This document shows positions 42,178 through 50,891 of a stretch of 64,000 nucleotides of DNA, piece by piece. The notes below the pieces were generated by a model, which was not told where the DNA came from, did not search any database, and was given only the letters and a program-made list of their open reading frames with translations. Each line of letters opens with the position of its first letter. Position 1 is the stretch's first letter. The translations under genes were made by a program, and so were the position numbers. Source of the stretch: CAWDZK01 sp963726615 (GTDB lineage Bacteria > Actinomycetota > Actinomycetes > JACCUZ01). The stretch is from positions 248,001 to 312,000 of the forward strand of contig CAVSCX010000016.1 in NCBI GenBank assembly GCA_963726615.1, in the 5' to 3' direction.

Positions 42178-43725
42178 ATGCCGATCCGCCCCAGGCAGCT
42201 GCTCACCGCGGCCGTCCTCGCCGCCCTGCCCCTGGGCGTCGTCCCCGCCCACGCCGCCCCGCCCGCGGCGCCCACCGTGCCGCTGTCCGACTGCGTGAGC
42301 GCAGACAACGGCGACCCGTCGGTCACGACGGCGACGGTGTCGCCCTCCGCCGTGAGCACGCGATCCGGACCGCGTTCGGTGGACCTCACGGTCTCCGCCG
42401 CCGACTCCGGCGGCCCCGGTGCGGCCAGCGGGGTCGCGGCGGTCAGCGCCCAGCTGTCGTCTCCCGGCCGGCAGACGGTCCCTGAGGACGCGGTCGCCAT
42501 GACCCTCGGCTCCGACGGTGCGTGGCACGCCCGGCTCGTCGTGCCGCGGGGCGTGACGCCGGGGGTCTACCAGCCGTACGTCGTGGTCTCGGACGACGCG
42601 GGCAACGGCGTCGCGTACGGCGCCGGCACCGACCGCGCCCTGCCCGGCACGGACGTCACCGTGACCTCGAAGCAGGACAGCACGCGGCCGCGGCTGACCA
42701 GGCTGCACCTGCGGCACGGCAGGGTCGACACGCGTCGGGCCCCGGCCCGGGTGCGTGTGGTCGCCCGCGCCACCGACGGCAACGCCGGTGTGAGCCGGAT
42801 CCTGGTCACCGCCGGGCACGGCCGCCGCTCCGCCCAGGCGATGCTGCACCTGGCGCGCGGCACCGCGCGCGACGGCACCTGGCGCGGCCGGCTGGTCGTC
42901 CCCCGCTTCCTCGGCCGCAACGTCACCTGGAAGGTCACCGGGGTCGCGGTGGTCGACACTGTCGTCAACGTGCGGACCTACACCCCGCGCAGGCTGGCTC
43001 GCCTCGACCGCAGCCACCACGTCGACCGCATCTTCCGGGTGCGCAGCACCGGCGACTCCGCCGCGCCGTCGGCGACCGGCCTGACCGTCAGCCCCGGCTC
43101 GGTCGACGTGCGCGCCGCCGATGTGCCGGCCACCCTCCGGGTCCGGGCCGCCGACGGCTCCTCACCGGTGACGGCGGTGCGGGTCCGGCTGCTCGACCCG
43201 GGCAGCGCTGACGACTGGATCGACACCGAGCTGCGCCGGGTGTCCGGCGCGCCACGTGACGGGTGGTGGGAGGCGACCGTGACGATGCCCCGCTGCAGCA
43301 TCGCCGGCACCTGGACCAGCCAGGTGCGGGTGACCGACTCCGCTGAGCGGACCCGGCAGGTGCTCAGCGGTCTGCCGACCCTGGAGGTGGTGGCCGGCGA
43401 CCACGTCGTGCCGCGGGTCGTCCGCACCTTCGACGGTGCGGGCCGCGTGGTCCTCGACTTCTCCGAGGACGTCACCGGCATCAGCGCTGCGAGTGCGCCG
43501 GTGCGCGCGCTCTCCGACGGCAGCGACGTCGCCGGGGCATGGACCTGCGCCGACTCGGCCGGCGCGCCCGTCGCCTGCGCGACCGGGGCGCTGCGCCGGG
43601 CCACCTTCACGCCGCACCCGACAGTCGCCCCGCTCGGCCAGCTCGTCGTCGAGCTCAACCCGGAGCACTCGCTGGGCGTCACCGACCTGGCCGGCAACCC
43701 GGCCGGCCGGCGCTACACGCTCTGA
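42178..43725 (+). CDS. Secreted Ig-like-domain protein
   Basis: 515 residues. Signal peptide (LLTAAVLAALPLGVVPAHA), then beta-rich repeats with motifs such as SVDLTVSAADSGGPG, ARVRVVARATDGNAGVSRI and ATLRVRAADGSSPVTAVRV, each suggesting Ig-like or cadherin-like modules. The C-terminus (RVVLDFSEDVTGIS, LGVTDLAGNPAGRRYTL) resembles Big_5 Ig-like domains. No cell-wall anchor. Its stop overlaps the convergent DUF2071 gene by 13 bases. Confidence 0.72.
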   Translation: MPIRPRQLLTAAVLAALPLGVVPAHAAPPAAPTVPLSDCVSADNGDPSVTTATVSPSAVSTRSGPRSVDLTVSAADSGGPGAASGVAAVSAQLSSPGRQTVPEDAVAMTLGSDGAWHARLVVPRGVTPGVYQPYVVVSDDAGNGVAYGAGTDRALPGTDVTVTSKQDSTRPRLTRLHLRHGRVDTRRAPARVRVVARATDGNAGVSRILVTAGHGRRSAQAMLHLARGTARDGTWRGRLVVPRFLGRNVTWKVTGVAVVDTVVNVRTYTPRRLARLDRSHHVDRIFRVRSTGDSAAPSATGLTVSPGSVDVRAADVPATLRVRAADGSSPVTAVRVRLLDPGSADDWIDTELRRVSGAPRDGWWEATVTMPRCSIAGTWTSQVRVTDSAERTRQVLSGLPTLEVVAGDHVVPRVVRTFDGAGRVVLDFSEDVTGISAASAPVRALSDGSDVAGAWTCADSAGAPVACATGALRRATFTPHPTVAPLGQLVVELNPEHSLGVTDLAGNPAGRRYTL

Positions 43726-44507
43726 GGGCCGTTGCCGCCGGCACGTGTCGGCCAGCCGAACACGGTCCGCACGCCGTCCGACCACAGCACCGAGTCCGGG
43801 GCCCGGTCGCTCACCCCGGGCAGCCCCGCCGCGGCGACGAGGGAGTCGTCGAGGTCGACAAGCGTCGCCGTCCGCAGCGGCCACGGCTCATGCTCGTTCG
43901 GGACGTACGTCGAGCGGCCGGCCCACCGGTTGTGCAGCCCCCACCGGGCGGTGAGGAACTGCGCCAGCGGGTCGTCGCCGGCGCTGCTCGTCCCCGGCCG
44001 GACGACGACGCGGGTCCTCTCCGAGCCCCGACCGGGCCAGCGCCGGGTGCTCGTGTACTCGATCGCACCGCCGACGGTGCGGACCTGCATCCGGGCCCAG
44101 CAGTACGGAAGTCCCAGGGCGAGCCGGGCGCCCAGGACGACGGCGAGCCGGGAGGCGTCCAGCGAGCGGAACACGACGCCCCGGCGACCGTCCGGCCCGA
44201 CGGAGTACAGCCGCACGTTCGTCTCCGCGAACGTGCCCAGCCACGGCACGCCGGGCCCGCGGCCGAGCCCGGCGCCGACCATGCGGAACGGGATCAGCCC
44301 GACCCAGGACGAGCCGTCGAAGACGTCGGGCACCGTTCCGGGCGGCAGCAGCGGGGCCACCCGAGCCGGGTCGACCCGCCAGTGCAGGAACGCCAGCTGC
44401 TCCCACCGCTGGGACACCATCGTCCGGCCACTCAGCGCCGGGGCCTGCTGCGACACCGGGTCGGGGACCACGCCGCGTCCTGCCCCCGCCGGGTCGTCGT
44501 CGGTCAC
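43713..44507 (-). CDS. DUF2071 (YqjF-like) protein
   Basis: 264 residues. The segments WEQLAFLHWRVDPARVAPLLPPGT, SWVGLIPFRMVGAGLG, LGTFAETNVRLYSVGPDGRRGVVFRSLDA and LGLPYCWARMQV are the DUF2071/YqjF pattern, a beta-barrel of acetoacetate decarboxylase-like fold. Reaction unknown. GTG start with a GATGAT-like -10 hexamer about 6 bases upstream. Confidence 0.85.
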   Translation of the reverse strand: MTDDDPAGAGRGVVPDPVSQQAPALSGRTMVSQRWEQLAFLHWRVDPARVAPLLPPGTVPDVFDGSSWVGLIPFRMVGAGLGRGPGVPWLGTFAETNVRLYSVGPDGRRGVVFRSLDASRLAVVLGARLALGLPYCWARMQVRTVGGAIEYTSTRRWPGRGSERTRVVVRPGTSSAGDDPLAQFLTARWGLHNRWAGRSTYVPNEHEPWPLRTATLVDLDDSLVAAAGLPGVSDRAPDSVLWSDGVRTVFGWPTRAGGNGPQSV

Positions 44508-44541
44508 ACCCCATCATCCGTCCGGGCGGCTCGGGCCGGCA

Positions 44542-45183
44542 TCACCACAGCGTGACGGTGTCGCCGTCGACGACGAGGACCTGGCCGTCGCGCAGGGCTA
44601 CGTGCGGAACTCCCTCGGCGCGGTACCGCTCGGCGACGCCGTCCAGCGCCGACGACTCGGGATGGTCCGGCGTCTGCACGTGCGGCACGAACGCGTGGTC
44701 GAGCACGCCGAGCCCCTCGAACATCGGCTCGGCGCCGTAGAGCGTGGTCACCTCCTCCGGGCTGTCGCACGCCTCGAGCCCGCGCAGGCTCGGCGCCAGC
44801 ACGCACGGCCCGGCGCTGTAGCCGGCGTAGACGAAGCCGTCCGCACGGAGCCCGGCGACGACGAGGTCGTCGAGGCCGCTCACCCGCAACGCGTGCCGAA
44901 GGGTGAAGACGTTCCCGCCGCGCAGCCAGAGCACGTCGTACGGCGCGATGACCCCGGCGAGGTGGCCGCGACCGTCGAAGAAGTCGCGCAGGTCGACCTC
45001 GTCCGGGCGCAGCCCGAGCGCGCCGAGGCGCGCCAGCTCGCCGGACACCGCGTCGGCGCGGACGTCGACCGGGGCGCCGTCGCAGGCGTTCGCGATGACC
45101 GCGACCCGCGCGGCGGCACCGGCCATCCGGACCAGCTCGCCCGGGTGGTCACCGATCCGGAACGACGAGAGGTACAGCCGCAT
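44542..45183 (-). CDS. Peptidase E (S51)-like / class I glutamine amidotransferase-like protein
   Basis: 213 residues. The nucleophile elbow is GYSAGPCVL (Ser in G-x-S-A-G), preceded by LRGGNVFTLRHALR and followed by LDHAFVPHVQTPDHPE, as in peptidase E (dipeptidase alpha-aspartyl). The N-terminal MRLYLSSFRIGDHPGELV is typical of actinobacterial members. It probably hydrolyses small N-terminal Asp peptides in the cytoplasm. The ATG lies 6 bases after a CAGGAT hexamer, without Shine-Dalgarno. Confidence 0.82.
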   Translation of the reverse strand: MRLYLSSFRIGDHPGELVRMAGAAARVAVIANACDGAPVDVRADAVSGELARLGALGLRPDEVDLRDFFDGRGHLAGVIAPYDVLWLRGGNVFTLRHALRVSGLDDLVVAGLRADGFVYAGYSAGPCVLAPSLRGLEACDSPEEVTTLYGAEPMFEGLGVLDHAFVPHVQTPDHPESSALDGVAERYRAEGVPHVALRDGQVLVVDGDTVTLW

Positions 45184-45245
45184 CCGCGGATCCTGGCACG
45201 CCGGCCGTGCCGACCCGTCGCGGCGCACCCGGTACGGTCCGGCGC

Positions 45246-46136
45246 GTGTACAACGACATCGAACGGATCGGGTTCGCCGGCCTCGGTGCCATGGGCGCCG
45301 GCATCGTCGAGCGGCTGATGGGCGCCGGCTACGACGTGGTCGGCTGGAACCGCACCCGCGCCAGGGCCGACGCACTGGTCGAGGCCGGCATGGACCGGGC
45401 CGACACGCCGCGCGAGCTCGCCGCCTCGGTCGACGTGCTGTTCAGCATGCTCACCAACACCGCAGCCGTGCAGGCGACCGCGGACGGGCCGGACGGGGTC
45501 CTCGCGGGCCTGCGTCCTGGCAGCGTGTGGGCGGACGTGAGCACCATCGCGCCGGACGCGAGCGTCGCCCTCGCCGCCCGGGTGGCCGAGACGGGCTCGG
45601 CGTTCCTCGACTGCCCGGTGTCCGGCAGCCCGGCAACCCTGGCCGCCGGGCAGATGTCGGTGATGGTCGGCGGCGACCGGGCGGCGTACGAGCACGTGGA
45701 GACAGTCCTGCACGCGATCGGCCCCAAGGTCACCTACATCGGTCCCAACGGGCAGGCGATCCTCACCAAGGTCGCCATCAACCTCGCCCTCGTCGTTTCG
45801 GTGACGGCGTTCGCCGAGGGGGTCGCACTGGTCGAGAAGGCCGGTGTCGACCGGGCCGCCGTCGTGGACGCCGCACTCAAGAGCGTGATCGCCTCGCCCG
45901 TGCTCGGCTACCGCGCGCCGCTGCTCGTCGACGACACCACGGTCTACGCCGACGTCGAGCTTCAGCAGAAGGACCTCGTCCTCGCACAAGACCTGGCTCG
46001 GCGGCTCGGGATGTCGGTGCCGCTGTGCTCGGCGACCAGCGACATGCTCAGCGCCGGCCGCAGCTCTGCGAGCGCCGACCGCGACTTCCTCGTCAGCGTC
46101 CACGAGGCGTACCGCCGGCTGGGAGGGCTCTCGTGA
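45246..46136 (+). CDS. 3-hydroxyisobutyrate dehydrogenase-family oxidoreductase
   Basis: 296 residues. Rossmann motif GFAGLGAMGAGI, the substrate motif DCPVSGSPATL (family: DAPVSGG), and the catalytic lysine in NGQAILTKVAINLAL. Oxidises a beta-hydroxy acid with NAD(P). GTG start with TACGGT 7 bases upstream, hence probably leaderless. It overlaps a cupin gene (GTGA), followed by a hydratase gene, so the three act on one pathway. Confidence 0.88.
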   Translation: MYNDIERIGFAGLGAMGAGIVERLMGAGYDVVGWNRTRARADALVEAGMDRADTPRELAASVDVLFSMLTNTAAVQATADGPDGVLAGLRPGSVWADVSTIAPDASVALAARVAETGSAFLDCPVSGSPATLAAGQMSVMVGGDRAAYEHVETVLHAIGPKVTYIGPNGQAILTKVAINLALVVSVTAFAEGVALVEKAGVDRAAVVDAALKSVIASPVLGYRAPLLVDDTTVYADVELQQKDLVLAQDLARRLGMSVPLCSATSDMLSAGRSSASADRDFLVSVHEAYRRLGGLS

Positions 46137-46588
46137 CCGAGCCGTACCGCACGAGTGTCGACGACGTCCCGCTCGAACCCGGGCTCAGCCGCGAGGACGG
46201 CTGGATCGACATGCAGGTGCAGTTCCTCATCGACAGCCGCGGCGCCGGCACCCGCGACCTGGTCGTCGGCCGCACCGTGCTGCCGCCCGGCGCCCGTCAT
46301 GACAGGCACCTGCACACCGACGCCGACGAGTTCCTCGTCGTCATGTCGGGGTCGGGCGAGATCTACACCCGGGACCACGACCGCGAGCCCGCCCGGACCG
46401 GCGACGTCATCTACACGCCGCGGGGTCACTGGCACGGTTTCGACAACACCGGCGACGAGGACGTGCTGCTCATCTGGGGCTGGAGCGGCGCGGGCGACCT
46501 CGAGCAGGCCGGTTACGCGGTCCCCGAGCACGGCCACAGGCCCGGCACCGGCCGCGACAGCGCCACCGACCGGGCCGCTGAGCGGTGA
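46133..46588 (+). CDS. Cupin-domain protein
   Basis: 151 residues. A single cupin barrel with metal ligands in RHLHTDADEFLVVMSGSGEIY (His-x-His and Glu) and the later His in PRGHWHGFDNTG. Might be an isomerase, dioxygenase or ligand-binding protein. Coupled by GTGA overlaps to both neighbours. Confidence 0.87.
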   Translation: MTEPYRTSVDDVPLEPGLSREDGWIDMQVQFLIDSRGAGTRDLVVGRTVLPPGARHDRHLHTDADEFLVVMSGSGEIYTRDHDREPARTGDVIYTPRGHWHGFDNTGDEDVLLIWGWSGAGDLEQAGYAVPEHGHRPGTGRDSATDRAAER

Positions 46589-47283
46589 GCGCATCCGACC
46601 CGCGGGTCCTCGACGGGATGCGCGCCCAGCTCGCCGGCCGTGACGACGCGCTCGCCGGCGGCGCCAACCAGCTCGGCTGGAAGCTCGGCTTCGGGACGGG
46701 CGCGTCGATGCGGAAGTTCGAGCTCGGTCAACCGCTGGTCGGTTACCTGCTGGACAGCGGGCTGCTCGACGACGGCGCGTCGGTGGCGCTCAGGGGTTGG
46801 CACCGGCCCGTCCTCGAGCCGGAGGTGGCCGTGCACCTGGGGTCGGACGTCGAGCCCGGTGCTTCGTACGTCGACGTCCGGGGCGCGGTCGCCGGCCTGT
46901 CCGTGGCCATCGAGCTGGCCGACCTGCATCCGCAGCCGGACGGACCGGCCGACGTCCGCGCCGTCCTCGGTGGCAACATCTTCCACCGGCACGTGCTGCT
47001 CGGTCCGCTGGTCACCGGCCGCACGTCCTCGTCCAATTTGGCGGCGGCGGTGATTGTCGACGGTGCCGAGGTCGCCGCCATCGAGGACGCGTCGTCGCTG
47101 ACCGGCGAGCTGGTCGAGCTGGTCAGCTCGACCGCTTCGCAGCTGGGCGCGGTGGGGGAGCGGCTGGTGGCGGGGCAGGTGGTCATCACCGGCTCGGTGG
47201 TACCCCCGTTGACTGTCGCTGCCGGGAACCGCGTCGAGGTGCAGGTGGCCGAGCTGGGGAGCCTGACGCTCTCCTTCCGCTGA
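46585..47283 (+). CDS. 2-keto-4-pentenoate hydratase / FAH-family protein
   Basis: 232 residues. The metal motif is in VLEPEVAVHLG (E-x-E), with the preceding GWKLGFG (family: GxKIG) and NIFHRHVLLGP (family: A-VLLGP). Enzymes of this family add water to 2-hydroxydienoates or decarboxylate oxo-acids in aromatic catabolism. It closes the dehydrogenase-cupin-hydratase operon. Confidence 0.85.
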   Translation: MSASDPRVLDGMRAQLAGRDDALAGGANQLGWKLGFGTGASMRKFELGQPLVGYLLDSGLLDDGASVALRGWHRPVLEPEVAVHLGSDVEPGASYVDVRGAVAGLSVAIELADLHPQPDGPADVRAVLGGNIFHRHVLLGPLVTGRTSSSNLAAAVIVDGAEVAAIEDASSLTGELVELVSSTASQLGAVGERLVAGQVVITGSVVPPLTVAAGNRVEVQVAELGSLTLSFR

Positions 47284-47304
47284 TGCGGTCGGGGCGCGCG
47301 AGCG

Positions 47305-48336
47305 CTAGGCGGAGCGCGCGGCTGCCGGCGCCGCGGTGGACGCCCGCTCCACCAGACTGATCGGCAGCAGGACCGAGCGGGCGTGCCGGGTCGGGTCCTG
47401 CAGCCCCTCGAGCAGCATCCGGGCCGCCTCGGCGCCGACCTCGTAGTGCGGCACCCGGACGCTGGTCAGCGGCGGCCGCAGCTTGTCGAGGTAGGGCATG
47501 TCGTTGAAGCCGATGACCGACAGGTCCTCGGGGCAGCGGATCCCGCGCTCGTGGAACACGTCGTAGCAGCCGAGCGCCAGCAGGTCGTTGCCGGCGACGA
47601 TCGCGCTGAACCCGACGCCCTCGTCCAGCAGCCCGCGCAGGGCCCGGGCGCCCTCGTCCTCGGTCCACGACACGCAGTCGGCCACCAGCGTCGGGTCGTC
47701 GTCCAGGCCGTGGTCGCGCAGCGCCTGGACGAAGGCGCGGCGCCGGACCAAACCGGTGGAGGTGTCGCGCGGGCCGGCGAGGTGCGCGACCCGCCGGTGC
47801 CCGAGGGCAGCGAGGTGACCGACCGCGGTGTCGATTCCCGACGCGTCGTCGGCGGTGACGGAGGGGATCGACCCGCTGGCGGTTCGGCGATTGATGAGGA
47901 CCATCCGCAATCCCTCGGCCTGCAGCCGGTCGAGCAACGGGTGCTGGAGCCGGGCCGTCGCCACGATCAGACCCTCGACCTGCCGGGAGCGCAACGAGTC
48001 GACCAGCGACTCCTCCCGCTCGGCGTCGTTGTCGGTGTTGACCAGCCAGGCGTTGTAGTGCGCGGGTGCGAGAACGTCCTCGATGCCTCGCACGATCGGC
48101 GGGAACAACGGGTTGGTCAGGTCCGGGATGACCAGCCCGACAGTGGCCGACCGAGAGGTCTTGAGGCTGCGCGCGATCGGGTTGGGTCGGTAGCCGAGCG
48201 ACTCGGCCACCCGTTGCACCCGGCTCACGGTCTCGCCGTTGACGAGCGACCTGGTGGCGGGGTTGAGCGCCCGGGAGGCGGTCGCCGGGTGCACTCCCGC
48301 CTCTCGGGCGACGTCGCGCAGGGTCGGCGGTCGCAC
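47305..48336 (-). CDS. LacI-family transcriptional regulator
   Basis: 343 residues. N-terminal LacI HTH (PTLRDVAREAGVHPATASRALN) with hinge (GYRPNPIARSLKTSRS), then a periplasmic-binding-type sensor domain (VGLVIPDLTNPLFPPIVRGIE ... GFNDMPYLDKLRPPLTSVRVP). GTG start; TACGCT lies 7 bases upstream with no Shine-Dalgarno, so it has its own probable leaderless promoter. It is the likely binder of the twin palindromes between its upstream neighbour and the ABC importer. Confidence 0.92.
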   Translation of the reverse strand: MRPPTLRDVAREAGVHPATASRALNPATRSLVNGETVSRVQRVAESLGYRPNPIARSLKTSRSATVGLVIPDLTNPLFPPIVRGIEDVLAPAHYNAWLVNTDNDAEREESLVDSLRSRQVEGLIVATARLQHPLLDRLQAEGLRMVLINRRTASGSIPSVTADDASGIDTAVGHLAALGHRRVAHLAGPRDTSTGLVRRRAFVQALRDHGLDDDPTLVADCVSWTEDEGARALRGLLDEGVGFSAIVAGNDLLALGCYDVFHERGIRCPEDLSVIGFNDMPYLDKLRPPLTSVRVPHYEVGAEAARMLLEGLQDPTRHARSVLLPISLVERASTAAPAAARSA

Positions 48337-48378
48337 GGGCCGCAGCGTAGTGGGCCGCGCCTGCCTTCCGGGGCGCTC

Positions 48379-49326
48379 TCAGCCGCCGGAGCGGAAGGCG
48401 ACACCGTCGAGCGGACCCTCGAGTGCGCCATCGACCAGGCCGGCGGACGGCTCGGTGGCTGTGGTCAGCGCCTCGGCCACCGGCGCCGGCAGGCGCCGGC
48501 GCCGAAGGTCCACGACCGCGTCCAGGGACTCGCGGTCCACCGCGCCTCCCGGCACCAGCCCTCGGGCCGGGTCGCGCAGCCCGTCGGCGTAGCGCAGCGC
48601 CAGGTGGGGCGGCAGCCCGGTGCTCTCGGCCGCGGCGACGGCCTCGCCGAGGGCGGCTCCGGTCAGGACTGCCTCCGCTGCCTCGCGCAGCGCCGCAGCC
48701 AGCGCCCGCACCGCCGGTGACGCCTCACCCTGCACGGCCAGGACGGTGCCGAGGTACGGCGACGCCACCTCGGTCACGTCGGCCAGCCGTGCCAGCCCGG
48801 CGTCCTCGGCCACGAGGTCGTTGCCGGCGTTGAGCATCGTGGCCGTGCAGCGGCCCGCGAGCAGCGCCTCCAGCCGTCTGGGCGTCGAGCCGAGCTCGGC
48901 CAGCTGGTAGTCGTTCCCCCCGAGACCGGCTCGCTCGAGGATCTCGAAGAGCGCGAACGCGAAGCCGGAGGCCGCGACGTCGACGCCCACGAGGGCACCG
49001 CGCAGGGCCTCGACGTCGGGAGTGCCGGCGGCGGCGTACAACGCGAGCCCGAGGCCCCGGTCGACAGCGGCGACGATGCGCACATCGCGGGTCGAGCCGA
49101 GGGGGTTGCCCGGGAGGAAGCGGTAGGCCACCACGTTGTCCGGGCTTGTCAACGCGGCGTCGAGGCTGCCCTCCGCCAGGGCGGCGAACTGCGCCGGTGA
49201 CGAGGGGACCGGCCTCTCCTCGACGGCCAGGCCGTGCCGGTCCAGCGCCCCCGTCGCCCGGGCCACTCGCAGCAGCACCGAGGGCGAGAAGGTGCCGACC
49301 ACGATCTGCGTCACGGACGTGCCCAC
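48379..49326 (-). CDS. Solute-binding-protein-like cytoplasmic protein
   Basis: 315 residues with the NMT1/SBP-type fold pattern (TQIVVGTFSPSVLLRVARATG, FAALAEGSLDAALTSPDNVV, LEALLAGRCTATMLNAGND). It has no signal peptide and no lipobox, so unlike normal binding proteins it should stay in the cytoplasm. It is transcribed with the LacI gene, divergently from the importer. It may sense or bind the imported ligand. The start matches the fold's first strand. Confidence 0.7.
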   Translation of the reverse strand: MGTSVTQIVVGTFSPSVLLRVARATGALDRHGLAVEERPVPSSPAQFAALAEGSLDAALTSPDNVVAYRFLPGNPLGSTRDVRIVAAVDRGLGLALYAAAGTPDVEALRGALVGVDVAASGFAFALFEILERAGLGGNDYQLAELGSTPRRLEALLAGRCTATMLNAGNDLVAEDAGLARLADVTEVASPYLGTVLAVQGEASPAVRALAAALREAAEAVLTGAALGEAVAAAESTGLPPHLALRYADGLRDPARGLVPGGAVDRESLDAVVDLRRRRLPAPVAEALTTATEPSAGLVDGALEGPLDGVAFRSGG

Positions 49327-49342
49327 GGGCCGTCATCCTACC

Positions 49343-49356
49343 CACAATCGATTGCC
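49343..49356. promoter_or_regulatory. Distal LacI-family operator (CAATCGATTG)
   Basis: The palindrome CAATCGATTG lies about 20 bases upstream of the binding-protein-like gene on the minus strand. It has the same core as the proximal site 80 bp away. The central CG dyad is typical of LacI-family operators. Confidence 0.75.
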
Positions 49357-49385
49357 GTCACGAGGGGGTAACGCCCCGGACACCC

Positions 49386-49414
49386 TTGACAGCCTCAGCG
49401 CGTGTCTCCAAGAT
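49386..49414 (+). promoter_or_regulatory. Sigma-70-type promoter of the ABC importer operon
   Basis: TTGACA (49386) and CAAGAT (49409) with a 17-bp spacer. The -35 is perfect. Transcription would start near 49421, at the edge of the next operator, so a bound LacI-type repressor would block it. Confidence 0.7.
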
Positions 49415-49422
49415 GCGGGTAA

Positions 49423-49436
49423 CGCAATCGATTGCG
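49423..49436. promoter_or_regulatory. Proximal LacI-family operator (CGCAATCGATTGCG)
   Basis: A perfect 14-bp palindrome just downstream of the predicted transcription start. Together with the distal copy it permits cooperative binding or looping. It probably responds to the nearby LacI regulator. Confidence 0.8.
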
Positions 49437-49471
49437 ATACCGGGTCCGCCGGAGCCACCCCTGGAGGGCGC

Positions 49472-50752
49472 ATGACCGACCAGTCGTCACACCCCACCTC
49501 GACCCGCCGGTCCCGGCGCGGCCTCGTCACGGCAGCCGTCACCGCCGCCGCCGCCCTGGTCCTCGCGGCCTGCGGCGGCAGCAGCGCTCCTGGCGGCTCC
49601 TCCGGCGGGGATGGTGGTGGCGGCTCGGACACGACCCCGATCACGATCGGCATCTCGCTGCCGATCACCGGTGACTTCTCCCAGCCAGGCGGTGAGGCCA
49701 AGCGCGGCTACGAGGTGTGGCGCGACATGGTCAACGCCAAGGGCGGCCTGCTCGGCCGGCAGGTGGAGCTGAAGATCTCCGATGACGCCAGCAACCAGGA
49801 CACCGTGGTCTCCGACTACACCAAGCTCATCACGCAGGACAAGGTCGACCTGCTGCTCGGCACCTTCTCCTCGCTGCTCAACTTCCCGGCGTCCGCCGTG
49901 GCCGAGAAGAACGGCATGGTCTTCGTCGAGCCGGCCGGTGGTGCGCCGACGATGTTCGACCGCGGCTTCGAGTACCTGTTCTTCGCCCAGCCCGCGACAG
50001 CCCCGCACCAGGCGGACGTGTTCGTCGACTACATCAAGTCGCTGCCGGCCGACCAGCAGCCCAAGACTGCCGCGTACCCGACACAGGACGACCCGTTCAC
50101 CCGCCCGGTCATCGAGTCGATGCAGCAGCAGCTGGAGACGCTCGGCGTCAAGACGGTCTACTCGTCGGTGTACCCGGCCGACACCACGAACTTCCAGACC
50201 ATCGCCAACACGCTGAAGAACAAGAAGCCGGACCTCATTGCTCAGGGCGCGGTCTTCGAGGACGGGGTCGGGCTGGTCCGGTCGCTCAAGCAGCTCGGCT
50301 ACTCGCCCAAGGCGCTGTTCCAGACCTCCGCCCCGAGCAACGCCGGCCAGTACAGCAGCGGTGTCGGCGAGGCCAACACCGAGGGCGTCTTCTACACCGT
50401 CAGCTGGAACGAGCAGGCAACCACGCCGGGCAACGAGGAGTTCGTCTCCGCGTACGGCGACGCCTACGACGGCGCCACCCCGGCCGAGGACGCGGCGGAC
50501 GCCTTCGCCGCCGCCGAGGTGCTGCAGGCGGCCGTCGAGAAGGTCGGCGAGATCGACCAGGACAAGATCAAGGACTACCTGCACAGCAACGAGGTGGTGA
50601 CGATCCTCGGCCCGCTGTCCTGGAACGACAAGGGCGAGCCGCAGGGCAACTTCATCCTGGCCCAGTGGCAGTCCGGCAAGGTGCAGGTCGTCGGCCCGCC
50701 GGACGCCGCGACGACGGACACGATCGTCTACCCGAAGCCGCCGTGGAGCTGA
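49472..50752 (+). CDS. Branched-chain amino acid-type ABC transporter substrate-binding lipoprotein
   Basis: 426 residues. Lipoprotein signal with lipobox LAAC (Cys34), a Gly/Ser linker, then a Peripla_BP_6 domain (ITIGISLPITGDFSQPGGEAKRG, VDLLLGTFSSLLNFPASAVAEK, FQTIANTLKNKKPDLIAQG). It catches the ligand outside the cell for the LivHMGF-type importer. The ligand may be an amino acid, amide, urea or aromatic acid. Good Shine-Dalgarno GGAGGG before the ATG. Confidence 0.92.
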   Translation: MTDQSSHPTSTRRSRRGLVTAAVTAAAALVLAACGGSSAPGGSSGGDGGGGSDTTPITIGISLPITGDFSQPGGEAKRGYEVWRDMVNAKGGLLGRQVELKISDDASNQDTVVSDYTKLITQDKVDLLLGTFSSLLNFPASAVAEKNGMVFVEPAGGAPTMFDRGFEYLFFAQPATAPHQADVFVDYIKSLPADQQPKTAAYPTQDDPFTRPVIESMQQQLETLGVKTVYSSVYPADTTNFQTIANTLKNKKPDLIAQGAVFEDGVGLVRSLKQLGYSPKALFQTSAPSNAGQYSSGVGEANTEGVFYTVSWNEQATTPGNEEFVSAYGDAYDGATPAEDAADAFAAAEVLQAAVEKVGEIDQDKIKDYLHSNEVVTILGPLSWNDKGEPQGNFILAQWQSGKVQVVGPPDAATTDTIVYPKPPWS

Positions 50753-50762
50753 CCCTCTGACC

Positions 50763-50806
50763 CTGGTGGGGGCGCACGGTGTCCCCCGTCCGTGTGCCCC
50801 CACCAG
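50763..50806 (+). terminator. Hairpin between binding-protein and permease genes
   Basis: A 17-bp stem with one G-U pair (arms starting CTGGTGGGGG and ending CCCCCACCAG) and a 10-base loop, right after the binding-protein stop. No U-tract. It likely stops part of the transcripts and protects the upstream mRNA, giving more binding protein than permease. Confidence 0.75.
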
Positions 50807-50891
50807 CACAACTGGTCTGCTAGACCGAGAACGTGCCCGCCGACGTCGCGCCTGAGGAGTCCCCCCGCATGACCACCCGCAGGGACCCCCG

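Noticed and set aside
43713..43725. 13-base overlap of the convergent Ig-like and DUF2071 genes as a sign of a frameshift
   Set aside because: Both proteins end in plausible positions; short convergent overlaps are common in dense genomes.
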